A DNA stretch of 64,000 bases, taken from Maea johnstoni (taxonomy: Eukaryota > Annelida > Polychaeta > Spionida > Magelonidae). The stretch covers positions 19,634,912 through 19,698,911 of the forward strand of contig OZ012688.1 of NCBI GenBank assembly GCA_963942565.1. Reading direction: 5' to 3'. Made by a program: the position numbers and the translations under genes. The notes beneath the pieces are model-generated. The model was given only the letters and a program-made list of their open reading frames with translations, did no database searches and had not been told where the DNA came from. This document shows positions 12,401-20,450 of the stretch, piece after piece (position 1 is the first letter of the stretch; every line of letters starts with the position of its first letter).

Positions 12401-15356
12401 AACCATACCTTTAGTAAGGTGGCATTTTGGCACCTGTGGTTGTATAGCAAGAGTACAGTGTGTAGCTTGAGCTTTGAGCAAGGGTTGTCATATCTAAGAG
12501 AGACTTTGAGCAAGCAGCAGCATCAGTACCAGCAGCATCATGGCGTCCATCCTTGAGGTGAAGACAGGAGAGGAACAGCCCCCTTGTGACGACCTGGCAG
12601 CACTCATGGCCAGCCCCATCTTCGACGAACTCCAGGCTCTTCTCTCCAAAGAGTGCATTCCAGATTCCGTGCCATTCCTGCTCATCGGGGAAGATGATTT
12701 ACAAGACTTCGGGTCCATTCTCGACATGCCTACAGAACCCCAGAGCACCCTACCAACCAGCGAGCAAATTGAGGGTTCATTCTCCTGCCAAGTGACACTG
12801 CCCTCTGGTGAGCAGATGACATCGCCATTCTCCTCGCTGCCGACCTCACCATCATGCCAACAGAGTACATCGCCATGCCAACAGGTGCCGTCCTACCAAC
12901 AGAGTACGTCGCCATGCCAACAGTTGTCTCCATCCCAGCAGAGTGCATCGCCATGCCAACAGATATCTCCTTGCCAACAGAGTTCGGCATCGACATCGCC
13001 ATACCAACAGAGTACTGCAGCACCATGCCAGTTCACCTCGCCCTTGCAGATTGCCGATTTCTCACCCAGCCAACAGATGTCGCCACCATCGTCTGATCAC
13101 TCGCAGGGTTCACCCATCTACCAGGTCATCTCTCCAGAGCAGCCAGCATCAGTTTCTCCTGTCCAACACCAGATGGCGCCTTCTCCCGATTGTCAGATCG
13201 TTTCTCCCGGCCAACACCAGATGGTGCCTTCTCCTGATTATCAGATTGTCTCTCCCAGCCAACACCAGACAGTGCCTTCTCCCGATTATCAGATGGTCTC
13301 TCCCGTCCAACACCAGATGACTACATCCCCTGAACACCAGATGGCAGCAGCGTACCAGGCATCAGAGAGCGTTTCTCCAAGTTACCAGCAGATGGCGCCA
13401 CAGCATCCACAGCCTCACCAGGTGGCCATGGGTCAGCAGATGATGTCAGGACAGCAGCAGCACCTGATGGTTCCCCAGATGTACCAGCAGCAGCCTCAGC
13501 ACATGCAGCACATCTCAGCACCCGTCATGCAGCACACTGCCCCAGTGCACCAGTACCGTGAGGTGGCGCCCTCTATCCAGCAACCCTCCAGATCAGCGTG
13601 CATGCAGCAGCAGCAGCAGTATTCTCCTCCACAGGGAGCAGTGGCCGCCGTTGATGAGATCCACCTGCAGGCAGACTTCCAGCAGCTGGCCCCGCAGAAC
13701 AACACCCGCGTCGCCGAGCTCAAGCACTTCTACAACACCCAGAATGCCACCCTTGAGATGCAGCGCTGCGACGCCATAGCCACAGTGGCCGCCTCCGCCT
13801 TGCCTCAGATGCATGTCGAGTACGAGATCAAGCGCATCAACGCCTTCTTTGACAAGCAGCAGGGGCATCTGGTGGCCCGTGTCTCGGGCAGCCTGTCCCT
13901 TCTCAAGAAGACCATCCCTTCACCGACGAAGACCCAGAACCCCCGCAACAAGCGCCTCCTGAGCAGCAAGGCGACCGCCATCATGCAGGAATGGTACGAG
14001 CAGAACCTGGACAACCCCTACCCCAACGAGGAGCAGAAGCGCGTCATGGCCAAGAAGGGCGGTCTCAGCGTCTCACAGGTCAAGGCCTGGTTCGCCAACA
14101 AGAGGAACCGCAACCTCAACACCAAGCCCAAGCGCCAGCGCCGCAAGATCGAACAGCACCTGACCGAGCTCTGCAAGAGGATTACCGGCGACATGAGGAG
14201 CGGGCCCGCCGACTACAACGCCGTTATTCACGAACTCTCCTCTCTCGTCGAGGATAAGACGAGTGAGGTGACCAGCCACATACAGCACGCAGCCATACAG
14301 CAACAGGCTGGCATGGTCTACCACTGAGACCTCACAGCACGCCAGCACCAGCAGCAACTCTACAGGGTCTAGGAAGTCTATAGTGCAGTATTTAGAGACT
14401 TATATTATTATAACCATCTAGGATTACCAACAAGAACTGTACAGCATCTAGGAAATACTGCGCAGTATTTAGAGACTATTATACCATCTAGGATTACCAA
14501 GAAGAACTCTACAGCATCTAGGAAATCCATAAAGTAGTCTGTAGGGACTAATATAATCTCAAAATAGAATATCAACAAGACGCATCCATGAACTCTCGAA
14601 CAATCCATATAGACTAGTATAAACTCTACAGGATCCATGAGCATTACATAGCAATGACTTTCAGTATGTGGGATAATTATGGTGAACAAACATCATTTCT
14701 GAAGCTGTTAATTAACTTTGCAGTTTGGTGACTAATTTCAGTTGCTATGTTATTTAACTTTAACCTTCTAGCCAAGTGTGAATATCTATAAGTAATCTTT
14801 GTGCCAACTTTAAGCAAATTCATTTTCCCTAAGTGAAGTGATGTATTTCTAATGTGACAGGTGAATATTTCTTCTGGTGCAAACTTGAACAAATTCATGT
14901 GTGTAAAATTATATTTCACATATTAGGATGTTTTAATTTAAAATCTACATCTCTCAGGGTTTAATTTGTTTGTATATATTTGTTTATTTCAGATATCAGT
15001 TTTAATAACCATTTCCTAATCAGATATTGAGTAAAGGTTTATCTTAGATCTATGAATATGATGAATTTAACTGAATTTGAGAAAAACATGAAAAAGTTGT
15101 ATATATACTTTGTAATAATATATATATGGTTGAAAGCAGTATGTGTTATGATAAACAACTGTTGACTACTTGTGTACAGTTATGTATTGAATACTCTCTA
15201 GTGTAAATAAATAGTTCTAAATATATTTTTTGCCTTATAGTTGTCTTTTCATCCATAAAAAGCTGTCAAAACATTGAAGAAGAAGAAAAACTAGAAGTAG
15301 GAGGGAAGAAGTAGTGCAGACACTACTACTACTACAATTGCTACTACATCTACTAT

Positions 15357-15404
<48 letters not shown>

Positions 15405-15439
15405 TACTGCTACTACTTCTATTGCTTCTACTATTACTT

Positions 15440-15507
<68 letters not shown>

Positions 15508-17906
15508 GCTACTGCTGCTGCTGCTACTGCTACTGCTGCTGCTGCTGTTGCTACTATTATTACTTTTTACTTCTTCTGCTACTGCTCTTTTTCTTCCGCT
15601 TCTCTTCAGATGCAACCAGATTTCCCCCACGTTGTTATAACAAATAATATTATTTATACCAAAGGTTAACTAGCAGAATATCAACTGTCTTTCCAGGTTT
15701 TATTGCTAAGAAAAGAAAATTGAAATTTGGATATTGTTTGATAATGGCCAAGCTACTATGGTGATATCTCCTTTTAACCCTTAGGTTGCTGGTGGCTGGC
15801 CAATAAAAAATGAAGCAAAAAAAACTGGAAAATGATTGAAACCCTGGTCCATGGGTACTCATCTGAGAGTACTCAGTGAGAGCTATCTGATGAATACCAA
15901 CATGACAGGGTTTAGATGGTTTTCAAAAAATTCTTTGCGTTCTTTTCCTTTGGATGAAAGTAGCCGCAGCATTGGAAGGGTTAACACATTCATGCCTAGC
16001 GGTCTACCCAAGGAGTTTTGTCTGGACCTGTCAAACTTTTAAGATTTACTTTGAAATGAAGCATGAATTCGAGAAAATATTAGAAAGGAGTTGTAGATAA
16101 GGCCTTAAAAAAGATTTTTGGTTCCTATTACCCTACCTACCTATTTTTTGTCCACTACCATCATTTTTTTGCCAATCCTACCAAAAAATTAACTGTTCCT
16201 ACCCAAAAATTGCCTCGACGTCCTAAATACCAATTCTCCAACCATTAAATTATCAATCTCTGGATGAAAGGAAGTACAATTACTGCATATAAAGACAATT
16301 ACAACAAGTCAAACTTTTATTGAAGCCATCAAACTCCAGGGAATCATATGAGTTAAAGAATGAAAATAATATAAAAAATAAATTAAAAAATCCCTACCTA
16401 TCTATCCCTACCTATAATTTTTTAGGACGTAATAGGAACCAAGCACTTTTTTTTGGCCTAAAGTGAGTTCCCCAGTATGTACAGTGCCATCTTTGTTGGG
16501 ATGATGAGAAAAAAAGTCACAGTTTCTCCTCCATTTGTCCTTTGAGAGAATGAAACCAATCCTTGATTTTTCAAACAAATCAAAAAAATTATGTGTTGTA
16601 AAAGCAAGCAAATAAGATGATAAAAGGACAACGACGAATGTAAATGAAGAGACATAGCATACGCTATTGGGGTTATTCTGACAAGCACTGAGTGAGTCTA
16701 AGGCCTAAAAGAAAAGTTGTTTGTTTCCTGTAACCCTACCCTTACAAATTTTTATTCAAAAAAATCCCTACCCTAAAGTTTTTATCGCCCATCCAACTCA
16801 TAATCAACGTAAAACATGCATAAAACACACATTTTTGACCAAAAAAATAATGAAAAAAATTTTTTTTTACCGACCTACCTACCCTATTTTTTTTCGGACC
16901 GTTACAGGAAACAAACAATTAATTTTTTTAGGCCTAAGCCAAAATGGGCTATTCTCACCATGTCACTCAGACCAGAATGTTTATATCTCATTTTTATGCC
17001 GTAGAAGTGCCAGTTTAATAACCCTTAATACGCTGTTGGTGGCTAATTTGGCCAATACAAAATGATGCAAAAAAATGAAAAAATGAATGAAACCCTTGCA
17101 CATGAGTACTCACCCGAGAGTATTCAGTGAGACTGTGAAAGCTATCTAATGAATACCAATATGACAGGGTTTTAATGTTTTTCAAAAATCTTTGCATTCT
17201 TGTGCTTTGGACAAACATAGCCTCAGCATTGGAAGGGTTATAACTGTGCTACTAGTTGATGTATTAGCCACATCTTATCCATGATATGTGTTTAGTGCAT
17301 GGTCGTTACATAGCAGTCCTTAGGTTTTGTGGGGAAAACAATCAATGACACCCATTGTTGAAGTCCATACTTTTACCACACAACCTGGTTTGTCACAAAA
17401 TTCAAGATTTCTTGGTATTAAGGGGGGGAAGGAAATTGCTTAACCTATTTGACCTCAGATATCTCCATGAAGCGGTTTGTTCAAACATTTGATACTTTTG
17501 AAAATAATTCAAATATGAGTATGTTAGTTGGAGAAGAATTCGAAGTTTTGAGTTCTTAATAACATTTTTCCTTCAATTTATTTTCAAAAAAAATAATTTT
17601 GTGAGCGAGATCATCAAGAGAGTTTTTTTTCGGACGCTACAGGCATGAATGGTTTGAAAGCAAACTTTGATGCCAAATATTGACATAAATAACTCTCAGA
17701 CAAACCTGGTTTAAGCCAAATATGTGGCACAAAATGTTCCAGATATTTTTTAAGGGGGAGAAGCTGCTTATTAGTGGAAAGTTATGAAATGTATTTGACT
17801 TCTTTTTTGTTTTCATTCTAGGTACCATCGCCATGCGTATGGGTTAGGAGAGCACTACAACTCAGTCCAGCCTAAAGTCGAGCCCGAGGAGGATGAATTC
17901 AGCTGA
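348..17906 (+). CDS. OTUD6B: OTUD6B-like OTU-domain deubiquitinase, C-terminal four exons
   Basis: OTU cysteine proteases of the OTUD6 type remove ubiquitin from proteins, mainly in the cytosol. Human OTUD6B has been linked to translation and proteasome function. Four exons are visible: 348-456, 1121-1182, 1822-1931 and 17822-17906. Junction phases agree (1, 0, 2), and the joined protein reads LRKQTADHMLEHQDDFLPF..., EDYIKYCVEIESTAAWGGQL, IRALANVLRLPIEVIQAEGP, then YHRHAYGLGEHYNSV and a 12-residue acidic tail before TGA (17904-17906). This is collinear with human OTUD6B as I remember it, including the AAWGGQLE block and the GLGEHYNSV block with the catalytic histidine. The catalytic cysteine lies in exons left of the window. 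The last intron is about 15.9 kb and holds an entire homeobox gene. Family assignment is firm; vertebrate OTUD6A is a later mammalian copy, so OTUD6B is the better symbol. Confidence 0.93.
582..786 (+). repeat. TTAA-flanked MITE, family A copy 1
   Basis: A 205-bp non-autonomous element lies between TTAA (578-581) and TTGA (787-790). It has imperfect terminal inverted repeats of the family type CCCTTATGCTGCTGGTGGCT, and the 3' end reads CAGCATTGGAAGGG. TTAA targets and CCC-starting termini are known for piggyBac-like transposons. No transposase is present. Confidence 0.8.
1121..1182 (+). CDS. OTUD6B: OTUD6B-like exon (AAWGGQLE block)
   Basis: A 62-nt exon between acceptor TTCTTTTTAG (ends 1120) and donor GTAAGTG (1183). 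Joined to the preceding G it reads EDYIKYCVEIESTAAWGGQL-E, matching the conserved centre of the OTUD6 OTU fold. It ends in phase 0. Confidence 0.93.
1183..1821 (+). other. Intron of OTUD6B-like gene
   Basis: About 640 bp of AT-rich intron with consensus ends (GTAAGTG and CTTCTTTCAG). No exon, RNA gene or clear repeat was recognised. Confidence 0.7.
1822..1931 (+). CDS. OTUD6B: OTUD6B-like exon (IRALANVL to MLKLT)
   Basis: A 110-nt exon after acceptor CTTTCAG and before donor GTGAGTT (1932). It encodes IRALANVLRLPIEVIQAEGP, then SLITGEEFHNGDMLKL, and ends in phase 2. The residues correspond to the human segment LRALSHIL...IEIIQADSP. The next exon of the same frame is 15.9 kb downstream. Confidence 0.93.
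3005..4311 (+). repeat. Diverged direct duplication of about 650 bp
   Basis: Two adjacent copies share long stretches in the same order. GCCCATCTAATCAAATAGT occurs at about 3181 and 3827. A block with GATTATCCATCA and TTAGGAGGGCAGG occurs near 3450 and 4110. GATTGGATTAGT ends the copies at 3654 and 4311. Offsets of 646-657 bp show small indels since duplication. Confidence 0.8.
4559..4733 (+). repeat. TA-flanked foldback MITE, family T1 copy 1 (175 bp)
   Basis: Termini CAGGTGAACTTGGATATGAC and its inverted counterpart are flanked by TA on both sides (4557-4558 and 4734-4735). This is the pattern of Tc1/mariner-type non-autonomous elements. Two other copies of exactly 175 bp lie at 27670 and 31422. 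Confidence 0.85.
4845..6722 (+). mobile_element. Composite non-autonomous DNA transposon carrying a minisatellite
   Basis: The left end CAGGGGCGGATCCAGG is inverted at the right end as CCTGGATCCGCAACTG. CCGTT flanks both sides (4840-4844 and 6723-6727), which fits a 5-bp target duplication. The interior is mostly a minisatellite (5300-6480) plus poly-C tracts. No transposase is visible. The ends resemble hAT-type termini, but the superfamily is an inference. Confidence 0.7.
5300..6480 (+). repeat. Minisatellite of about 120-135 bp units with poly-C tracts
   Basis: Seven or so units each contain CACCTAACAAACTTCAGGTT, a TCCAAGCTAT...CTTAGTCTG block, a CGACTGGACTGTA block, AAGGAATCAAGTGA, AGAAGTTTGAGAATCAACGA and a C-run of 6-19. 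They begin near 5325, 5460, 5580, 6028, 6142, 6270 and 6400. A unique stretch of about 300 bp (5665-5965) splits the array. Confidence 0.85.
6912..7131 (+). repeat. Foldback MITE with TA target site (220 bp)
   Basis: The ends CACAGGTAAAAGTTGACGGG and TTGACGGG-type inverted sequence ending CCTGTG pair over about 30 bp, with several GGGCCCGTT-like inverted blocks inside. TA flanks both ends (6910-6911 and 7132-7133). A Tc1/mariner-type MITE is the simplest reading. Confidence 0.8.
7490..11930 (+). repeat. Field of diverged repeats sharing a CCAGCCATAAAGGC core
   Basis: At least eight diverged segments share the order TCTGGCCAGCCATAAAGGC, then TGGACCAAATACAATC, then ATAAATA and variants. Examples lie near 7540, 9120, 10330, 11135, 11395, 11530, 11655 and 11840. 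Related pieces occur near 3030 and 3720. The copies are too diverged to define clean ends. They look like an old tandem expansion, or an old transposon amplified locally, on the 5' side of the homeobox gene. Confidence 0.55.
8521..8832 (+). repeat. hAT-like MITE, 312 bp, intact target duplication
   Basis: Termini CAGGGACTTAGCCAGGA and TCCTGGCTAAGACCCTG are inverted. A perfect 8-bp duplication TATGTCAC flanks the element (8513-8520 and 8833-8840). A copy of exactly the same length lies at 32205 and is about 93-94% identical by eye. No transposase is present. Confidence 0.9.
11909..11943 (+). repeat. Short TTG trinucleotide tract
   Basis: An imperfect run of TTG/TTA triplets in the intron, upstream of the homeobox gene promoter. 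Confidence 0.8.
12198..12240 (+). promoter_or_regulatory. Candidate core promoter of the nested homeobox gene
   Basis: TTTAAAA at 12198-12204 lies 33 bp before an initiator-like TCAGTC at 12229-12234. The predicted start is the A at 12231, giving a 5' leader of about 309 nt. The leader holds no long open frame. The spacing fits a TATA/Inr promoter, but this is prediction only. Confidence 0.5.
12540..14327 (+). CDS. Divergent TALE-class homeodomain protein, single exon (595 aa)
   Basis: A probable nuclear DNA-binding transcription factor. The homeodomain spans about residues 467-529. It has the three-residue TALE loop insertion with PYP (493-495) and recognition helix VSQVKAWFANKRNR (W517, F518, A519, N520, R522). 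Helix 1 ATAIMQEWYEQ resembles MEIS and PBX, VSQV and NKR resemble PBX, and alanine at position 50 is seen in IRX. Residues 387-458 can be aligned loosely to the PBC-B region of PBX (LKHFYNTQ, then YEIKRINAFFDKQ). The N-terminus has an acidic-hydrophobic start (about 14-62) that may activate transcription. SPCQQ-type repeats and 16-residue Ser/Pro repeats follow up to about residue 350. A helical basic tail follows the homeodomain. The ATG at 12540 opens the full frame. There is no intron in the CDS, and the 3' half is GC-rich. Class TALE is firm; orthology is unknown (a PBC offshoot is my best guess). Confidence 0.92.
   Translation: MASILEVKTGEEQPPCDDLAALMASPIFDELQALLSKECIPDSVPFLLIGEDDLQDFGSILDMPTEPQSTLPTSEQIEGSFSCQVTLPSGEQMTSPFSSLPTSPSCQQSTSPCQQVPSYQQSTSPCQQLSPSQQSASPCQQISPCQQSSASTSPYQQSTAAPCQFTSPLQIADFSPSQQMSPPSSDHSQGSPIYQVISPEQPASVSPVQHQMAPSPDCQIVSPGQHQMVPSPDYQIVSPSQHQTVPSPDYQMVSPVQHQMTTSPEHQMAAAYQASESVSPSYQQMAPQHPQPHQVAMGQQMMSGQQQHLMVPQMYQQQPQHMQHISAPVMQHTAPVHQYREVAPSIQQPSRSACMQQQQQYSPPQGAVAAVDEIHLQADFQQLAPQNNTRVAELKHFYNTQNATLEMQRCDAIATVAASALPQMHVEYEIKRINAFFDKQQGHLVARVSGSLSLLKKTIPSPTKTQNPRNKRLLSSKATAIMQEWYEQNLDNPYPNEEQKRVMAKKGGLSVSQVKAWFANKRNRNLNTKPKRQRRKIEQHLTELCKRITGDMRSGPADYNAVIHELSSLVEDKTSEVTSHIQHAAIQQQAGMVYH
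13160..13350 (+). repeat. Coding minisatellite, 48-bp units
   Basis: About four units of 48 bp encode the 16-residue repeat QHQMxPSPDYQIVSPx (residues about 208-268). The last unit has diverged to QHQMTTSPEHQM. Because the period is a multiple of three, unit gain or loss keeps the frame. Multi-frame shadow reading frames here arise from the repeat. Confidence 0.85.
14328..15230 (+). other. Predicted 3' UTR of the homeobox gene
   Basis: About 0.9 kb from the TGA to the first clear poly(A) signal (AATAAA at 15206-15211). It opens with an imperfect direct repeat of about 85-90 bp (14352-14545; blocks CATCTAGGATTACCAA and CAGTATTTAGAGACT) and then becomes AT-rich. Confidence 0.6.
15206..15211 (+). 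terminator. Poly(A) signal AATAAA for the homeobox gene
   Basis: A canonical hexamer about 880 nt after the stop codon, in AT-rich sequence and before the trinucleotide tract. Cleavage would be expected near 15225-15240. Confidence 0.55.
15323..15560 (+). repeat. ACT/GCT trinucleotide microsatellite
   Basis: About 240 bp of mostly uninterrupted CTA/ACT triplets, changing to GCT triplets at the 3' side. It gives long artefactual poly-Leu and poly-Ser frames on both strands, with no sign of a gene. Confidence 0.95.
15778..15980 (+). repeat. TTAA-flanked MITE, family A copy 2
   Basis: Perfect TTAA on both sides (15774-15777 and 15981-15984). The ends are CCCTTAGGTTGCTGG and CAGCATTGGAAGGG. About 203 bp. 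Confidence 0.88.
16101..16458 (+). repeat. Long foldback MITE, family C copy 1
   Basis: Inverted arms of over 35 bp: GGCCTTAAAAAAG...GGTTCCTATTACCC at the left and its complement ending ...TTTTTTTTGGCC at the right. Inner CCTACCTA-rich blocks also pair. Confidence 0.75.
16699..16937 (+). repeat. Long foldback MITE, family C copy 2
   Basis: Arms AAGGCCTAAAAGAAAAGTTG and TTTGTTTCCTGTAACC are mirrored at the right end (GTTACAGGAAACAAACAATT, TTTAGGCCTAA). It is a shorter relative of the 16101 element. A half copy with TACTAGGAAACAAACA and TTTAGGCCTGA lies at about 40840-40912. Confidence 0.78.
17022..17237 (+). repeat. TTAA-type MITE, family A copy 3 (decayed flanks)
   Basis: A family A interior with CGCTGTTGGTGGCTAATTTG and end CAGCATTGGAAGGG. 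The flanks are ATAA and TTAT, so the target duplication is decayed. Confidence 0.75.
17822..17906 (+). CDS. OTUD6B: OTUD6B-like last exon with catalytic His
   Basis: Acceptor TTTTCATTCTAG ends at 17821. The first G completes the phase-2 codon from the exon at 1822-1931. The exon encodes YHRHAYGLGEHYNSVQPKVE and PEEDEFS, then TGA. H in GEHYNSV is the catalytic histidine of OTU proteases. The acidic tail replaces the human C-terminal residues. Confidence 0.95.
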
Positions 17907-17948
17907 TCCACTCTTCAGCTGCTCTAGAGAAATACCATAGAGAAATGT

Positions 17949-18878
17949 TTCCGCTGAGACATCCTAGGAAAACATTAACTCATTAACACTCAGAGCGGCC
18001 AAAACAGGCCGGACAATTTTGGAAATATTTAACTTACTAAAGCATTTTCAGAAAAAAACATTTGAAGGAGAAATGTTGATCACAAGCTAAACAACAACTA
18101 TCCTTCAAATATTTTGTGAATTTTCGCTATATTCCAAAGTTATTTCCAAAAGTATAACAGTACCAGACGATACTTTTCCGGGTACCTCGGAGTGTGAATG
18201 GGTTAATACAGAACTATCTCCACACCAGACTTTGCTGAGGACGTCATAGGAAAACCTTGTGTCATAAACTAGTGCAGGAATTAGTGGTTAATGCTAAGCC
18301 ACAGTTGGTCTCGAGACATCCCCCTTACCAAATTTTGCTGAGGCTTCCTAGGAAAACTGTTCATTTTTTCCTAGTGCTATTCTAGGATTTGTGGATACTA
18401 CAAGCTACATTTTGTCCAGAGACACATCTTACTGTACAACCCCCTTACCAGACTTTGCGGGGACTTCTAGGAAAACCTGACATTTTCCTAGTGCTATTCT
18501 AGGATTTGCGGATATTACAAGCTACATTTGGACTAGAGACACACGTTACAGTACAACCCCCTTACCAGACTTAGCGGGGACCTGACATTTTCCTAGTGCT
18601 ATTCTAGGATTTGCAGATACAACAAGCTACATTTGGACTAGAGACACGCCTTACAGTACAACCCACTTACTAAGTTTTGCTGAGACATCCTTTGGAAACG
18701 TGGCATTTCCCTAGCATTATTCTAGGAAGTTCGTGGATATTCCAAGCTACATTTGGTCTCGAGAATCCTATACAGGACAATTCCATTACCAGACTTTGCA
18801 GAGACTTTCTAGGGAAAACTGACATTTTTCTAGTGCTATTCTAGATTTGTGGATATCCCAAGCCACATTTGGTCGCGC
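17949..18878 (+). repeat. Minisatellite of about 105-120 bp units, split by a MITE
   Basis: Six units (starts near 18215, 18319, 18437, 18553, 18660, 18787) share TTACCAGACTTTGC, AGGAAAAC, CCTAGTGCTATTCTAGGATT and CAAGCTACATTTGG. A part unit (CGCTGAGACATCCTAGGAAA, 17951-17970) lies left of the MITE at 17979-18202, so the MITE landed in the array. The array starts 43 nt after the OTUD6B-like stop codon and so probably lies in the 3' UTR. Confidence 0.85.
17979..18202 (+). repeat. TTAA-flanked MITE, family B copy 1
   Basis: TTAA at 17975-17978 and 18203-18206. The left end CTCATTAACACTCAGAGCGG and right end CTCGGAGTGTGAATGGG are inverted. A related copy lies at 55236-55424. Confidence 0.82.
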
Positions 18879-18879
18879 C

Positions 18880-19110
18880 TACCCTGATGGTCGTGTGGGG
18901 TTAAGGTGTTGCCACTGGTTGATAGCTGTTTCTCACCACTGCCCAGGTTCGAGTCCCACCCAGGGCATGTGAGAAAGTTGCCAGTTACTTGAGGTTAGGC
19001 AGTGTTTATCTCCGGGTAATCCAGTTTCCTCCACCAGTTACAACTGGCTAGTCATGAATAAGCCGCAATATGGCAGAAAAAGTGACGAAAAACAAAATTT
19101 AAAATTCCGC
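18880..19110 (+). repeat. tRNA-derived SINE, family S1 copy 1
   Basis: An A-box-like CCTGATGGTCGTGTGGGG and a B box GGTTCGAGTCCC spaced as in a tRNA promoter, followed by a non-tRNA tail (GGGCATGTGAGAAAGTTG, TTTCCTCCACCAGTTACAAC). Related copies lie at 30925 and 37190. Confidence 0.75.
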
Positions 19111-19189
19111 TTTTGGTCAGCCTAATGATGATAGTGCACGTCCTTTGGAAATAAGCCTCATTGGTCATCTACGCTTCAGCTCTGTCTGC

Positions 19190-19440
19190 CTGTCTGAAAA
19201 AGCAAAGGCAAAATATCTGCCAGTCCCAATTTAACTACTCAGCCTTTTCAAATTCTTATACCAACTACATCTAATACCCCATCGTGTCAAAATGGGCAAG
19301 TTACACTTTAGCCATCTCTTACAAGATGGTTTGTTTGGAAAATATTTGGGTATTACTGCAATAAAGACATAATTGGAAATTTTCTCAAAATCTTTGCCTG
19401 TCTAAAAAAAAAGAGCTTTTAGTCCTTGTGAGGTCCCTGC
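19190..19440 (-). repeat. Decayed hAT-like MITE (8521 family), inverted
   Basis: Contains TACTCAGCCTTTTCAAATTC and AAAATATTTGGGTATTACTG, the complement of the 8521 element interior, and ends near GAGGTCCCTG. The termini are too diverged to show a target duplication. Confidence 0.55.
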
Positions 19441-19664
19441 GATGCTGTTTTATATGCGCAACAGGAGGCAGGCTCAACAATGGAATAGGAAATCCTCATT
19501 ATTCCTCTTTTATGAACAAGCTTACTATTTGTGTGTGCTATGAAATTTAACCTACGATTGCATTTGTTCTTCAGTAGGGTTATATTTTAACTGTTTTTAC
19601 AGGATGCTGATGACATTCTGGGACCTCTGGTGCTCAGGATCTTAAGTCTCCATATGGTGCCTAG

Positions 19665-19967
19665 CAGGGTCTTAGCCAGGAATTAGGAAGAGGGTGTCCA
19701 AAATTGGCAATTGTAAAATTTTTGGACATTCTGTCTTTCAAGGGAGACCATAATATACTCAGATTACAACAATAAACATGTATTCATTGAATGAAATGTC
19801 CATATAACACAGCCATGGGAATTATATCGAGTTGAAAAAATCAATTAAATGCTTGAAATTGACATTTAAAAAAAAATCTCAGAAGTAATTTTGGGTGTCC
19901 AGAAGGGTATCTTTTGAGGGTTTGGGTGGTCAGATGATGCCCAGACGCCCTGCTGGCTATGACGATA
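19665..19967 (+). repeat. hAT-like MITE, GGGTGTCC subfamily, copy 1
   Basis: Left end CAGGGTCTTAGCCAGGA, right part GCCCTGCTGGCTATGAC. Flanks GTGCCTAG (19657-19664) and GTGTCTAG (19968-19975) fit an 8-bp duplication with one change. Confidence 0.75.
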
Positions 19968-20246
19968 GTGTCTAGGAGCTGGTGTACTGAATTGTTTAAG
20001 GCAAATATGATAATTCCAAGCTGTCAGTATGTATTGAAATTCTTTTGACTTGACTAAAACTATCGTATAAGTAAAAATCAGGTATCAAAGTTTGCAGAGT
20101 TCACCATTTCAAACTTAACAGAATTTCTTTATGATGGGTGGTCTGTGTTGAGTTCTTCGGAGAGCAATCGATTTGAATTGAGTGAAAATGAATGATGAAA
20201 CGAAATAACGTTACCATTGATATCAAATCCAGTTTACATGGGTTAA

Positions 20247-20450
20247 CCCTTATGCTACTGGTGGCTAATTTGGCCAAAACAAAACGATGCAAAAAACCTG
20301 AAAAAGACCGAAACTCTGGCATAAGGGAACTCATCTGAGAGTGCTCAGCGAGAGCTTTCCAATGAATACCAACATGACAGGGTTTCAATGATTTTCAAAA
20401 ATCTTTTCGTCCTTGTGCTATGGACGAAAGTAGTCTCAGCATTAGATGGG
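20247..20450 (+). repeat. TTAA-flanked MITE, family A copy 4
   Basis: Perfect TTAA at 20243-20246 and 20451-20454. Ends CCCTTATGCTACTGGTGGCT and CAGCATTAGATGGG. Confidence 0.88.

Noticed and set aside
12494-14357. Several other frames overlapping the homeobox gene on both strands
   Set aside because: They are shadows of the real 595-codon frame, kept open by its repeats and GC-rich codons.
15235-15640. Poly-Leu and poly-Ser frames
   Set aside because: They arise from the ACT/GCT triplet tract downstream of the homeobox poly(A) signal.
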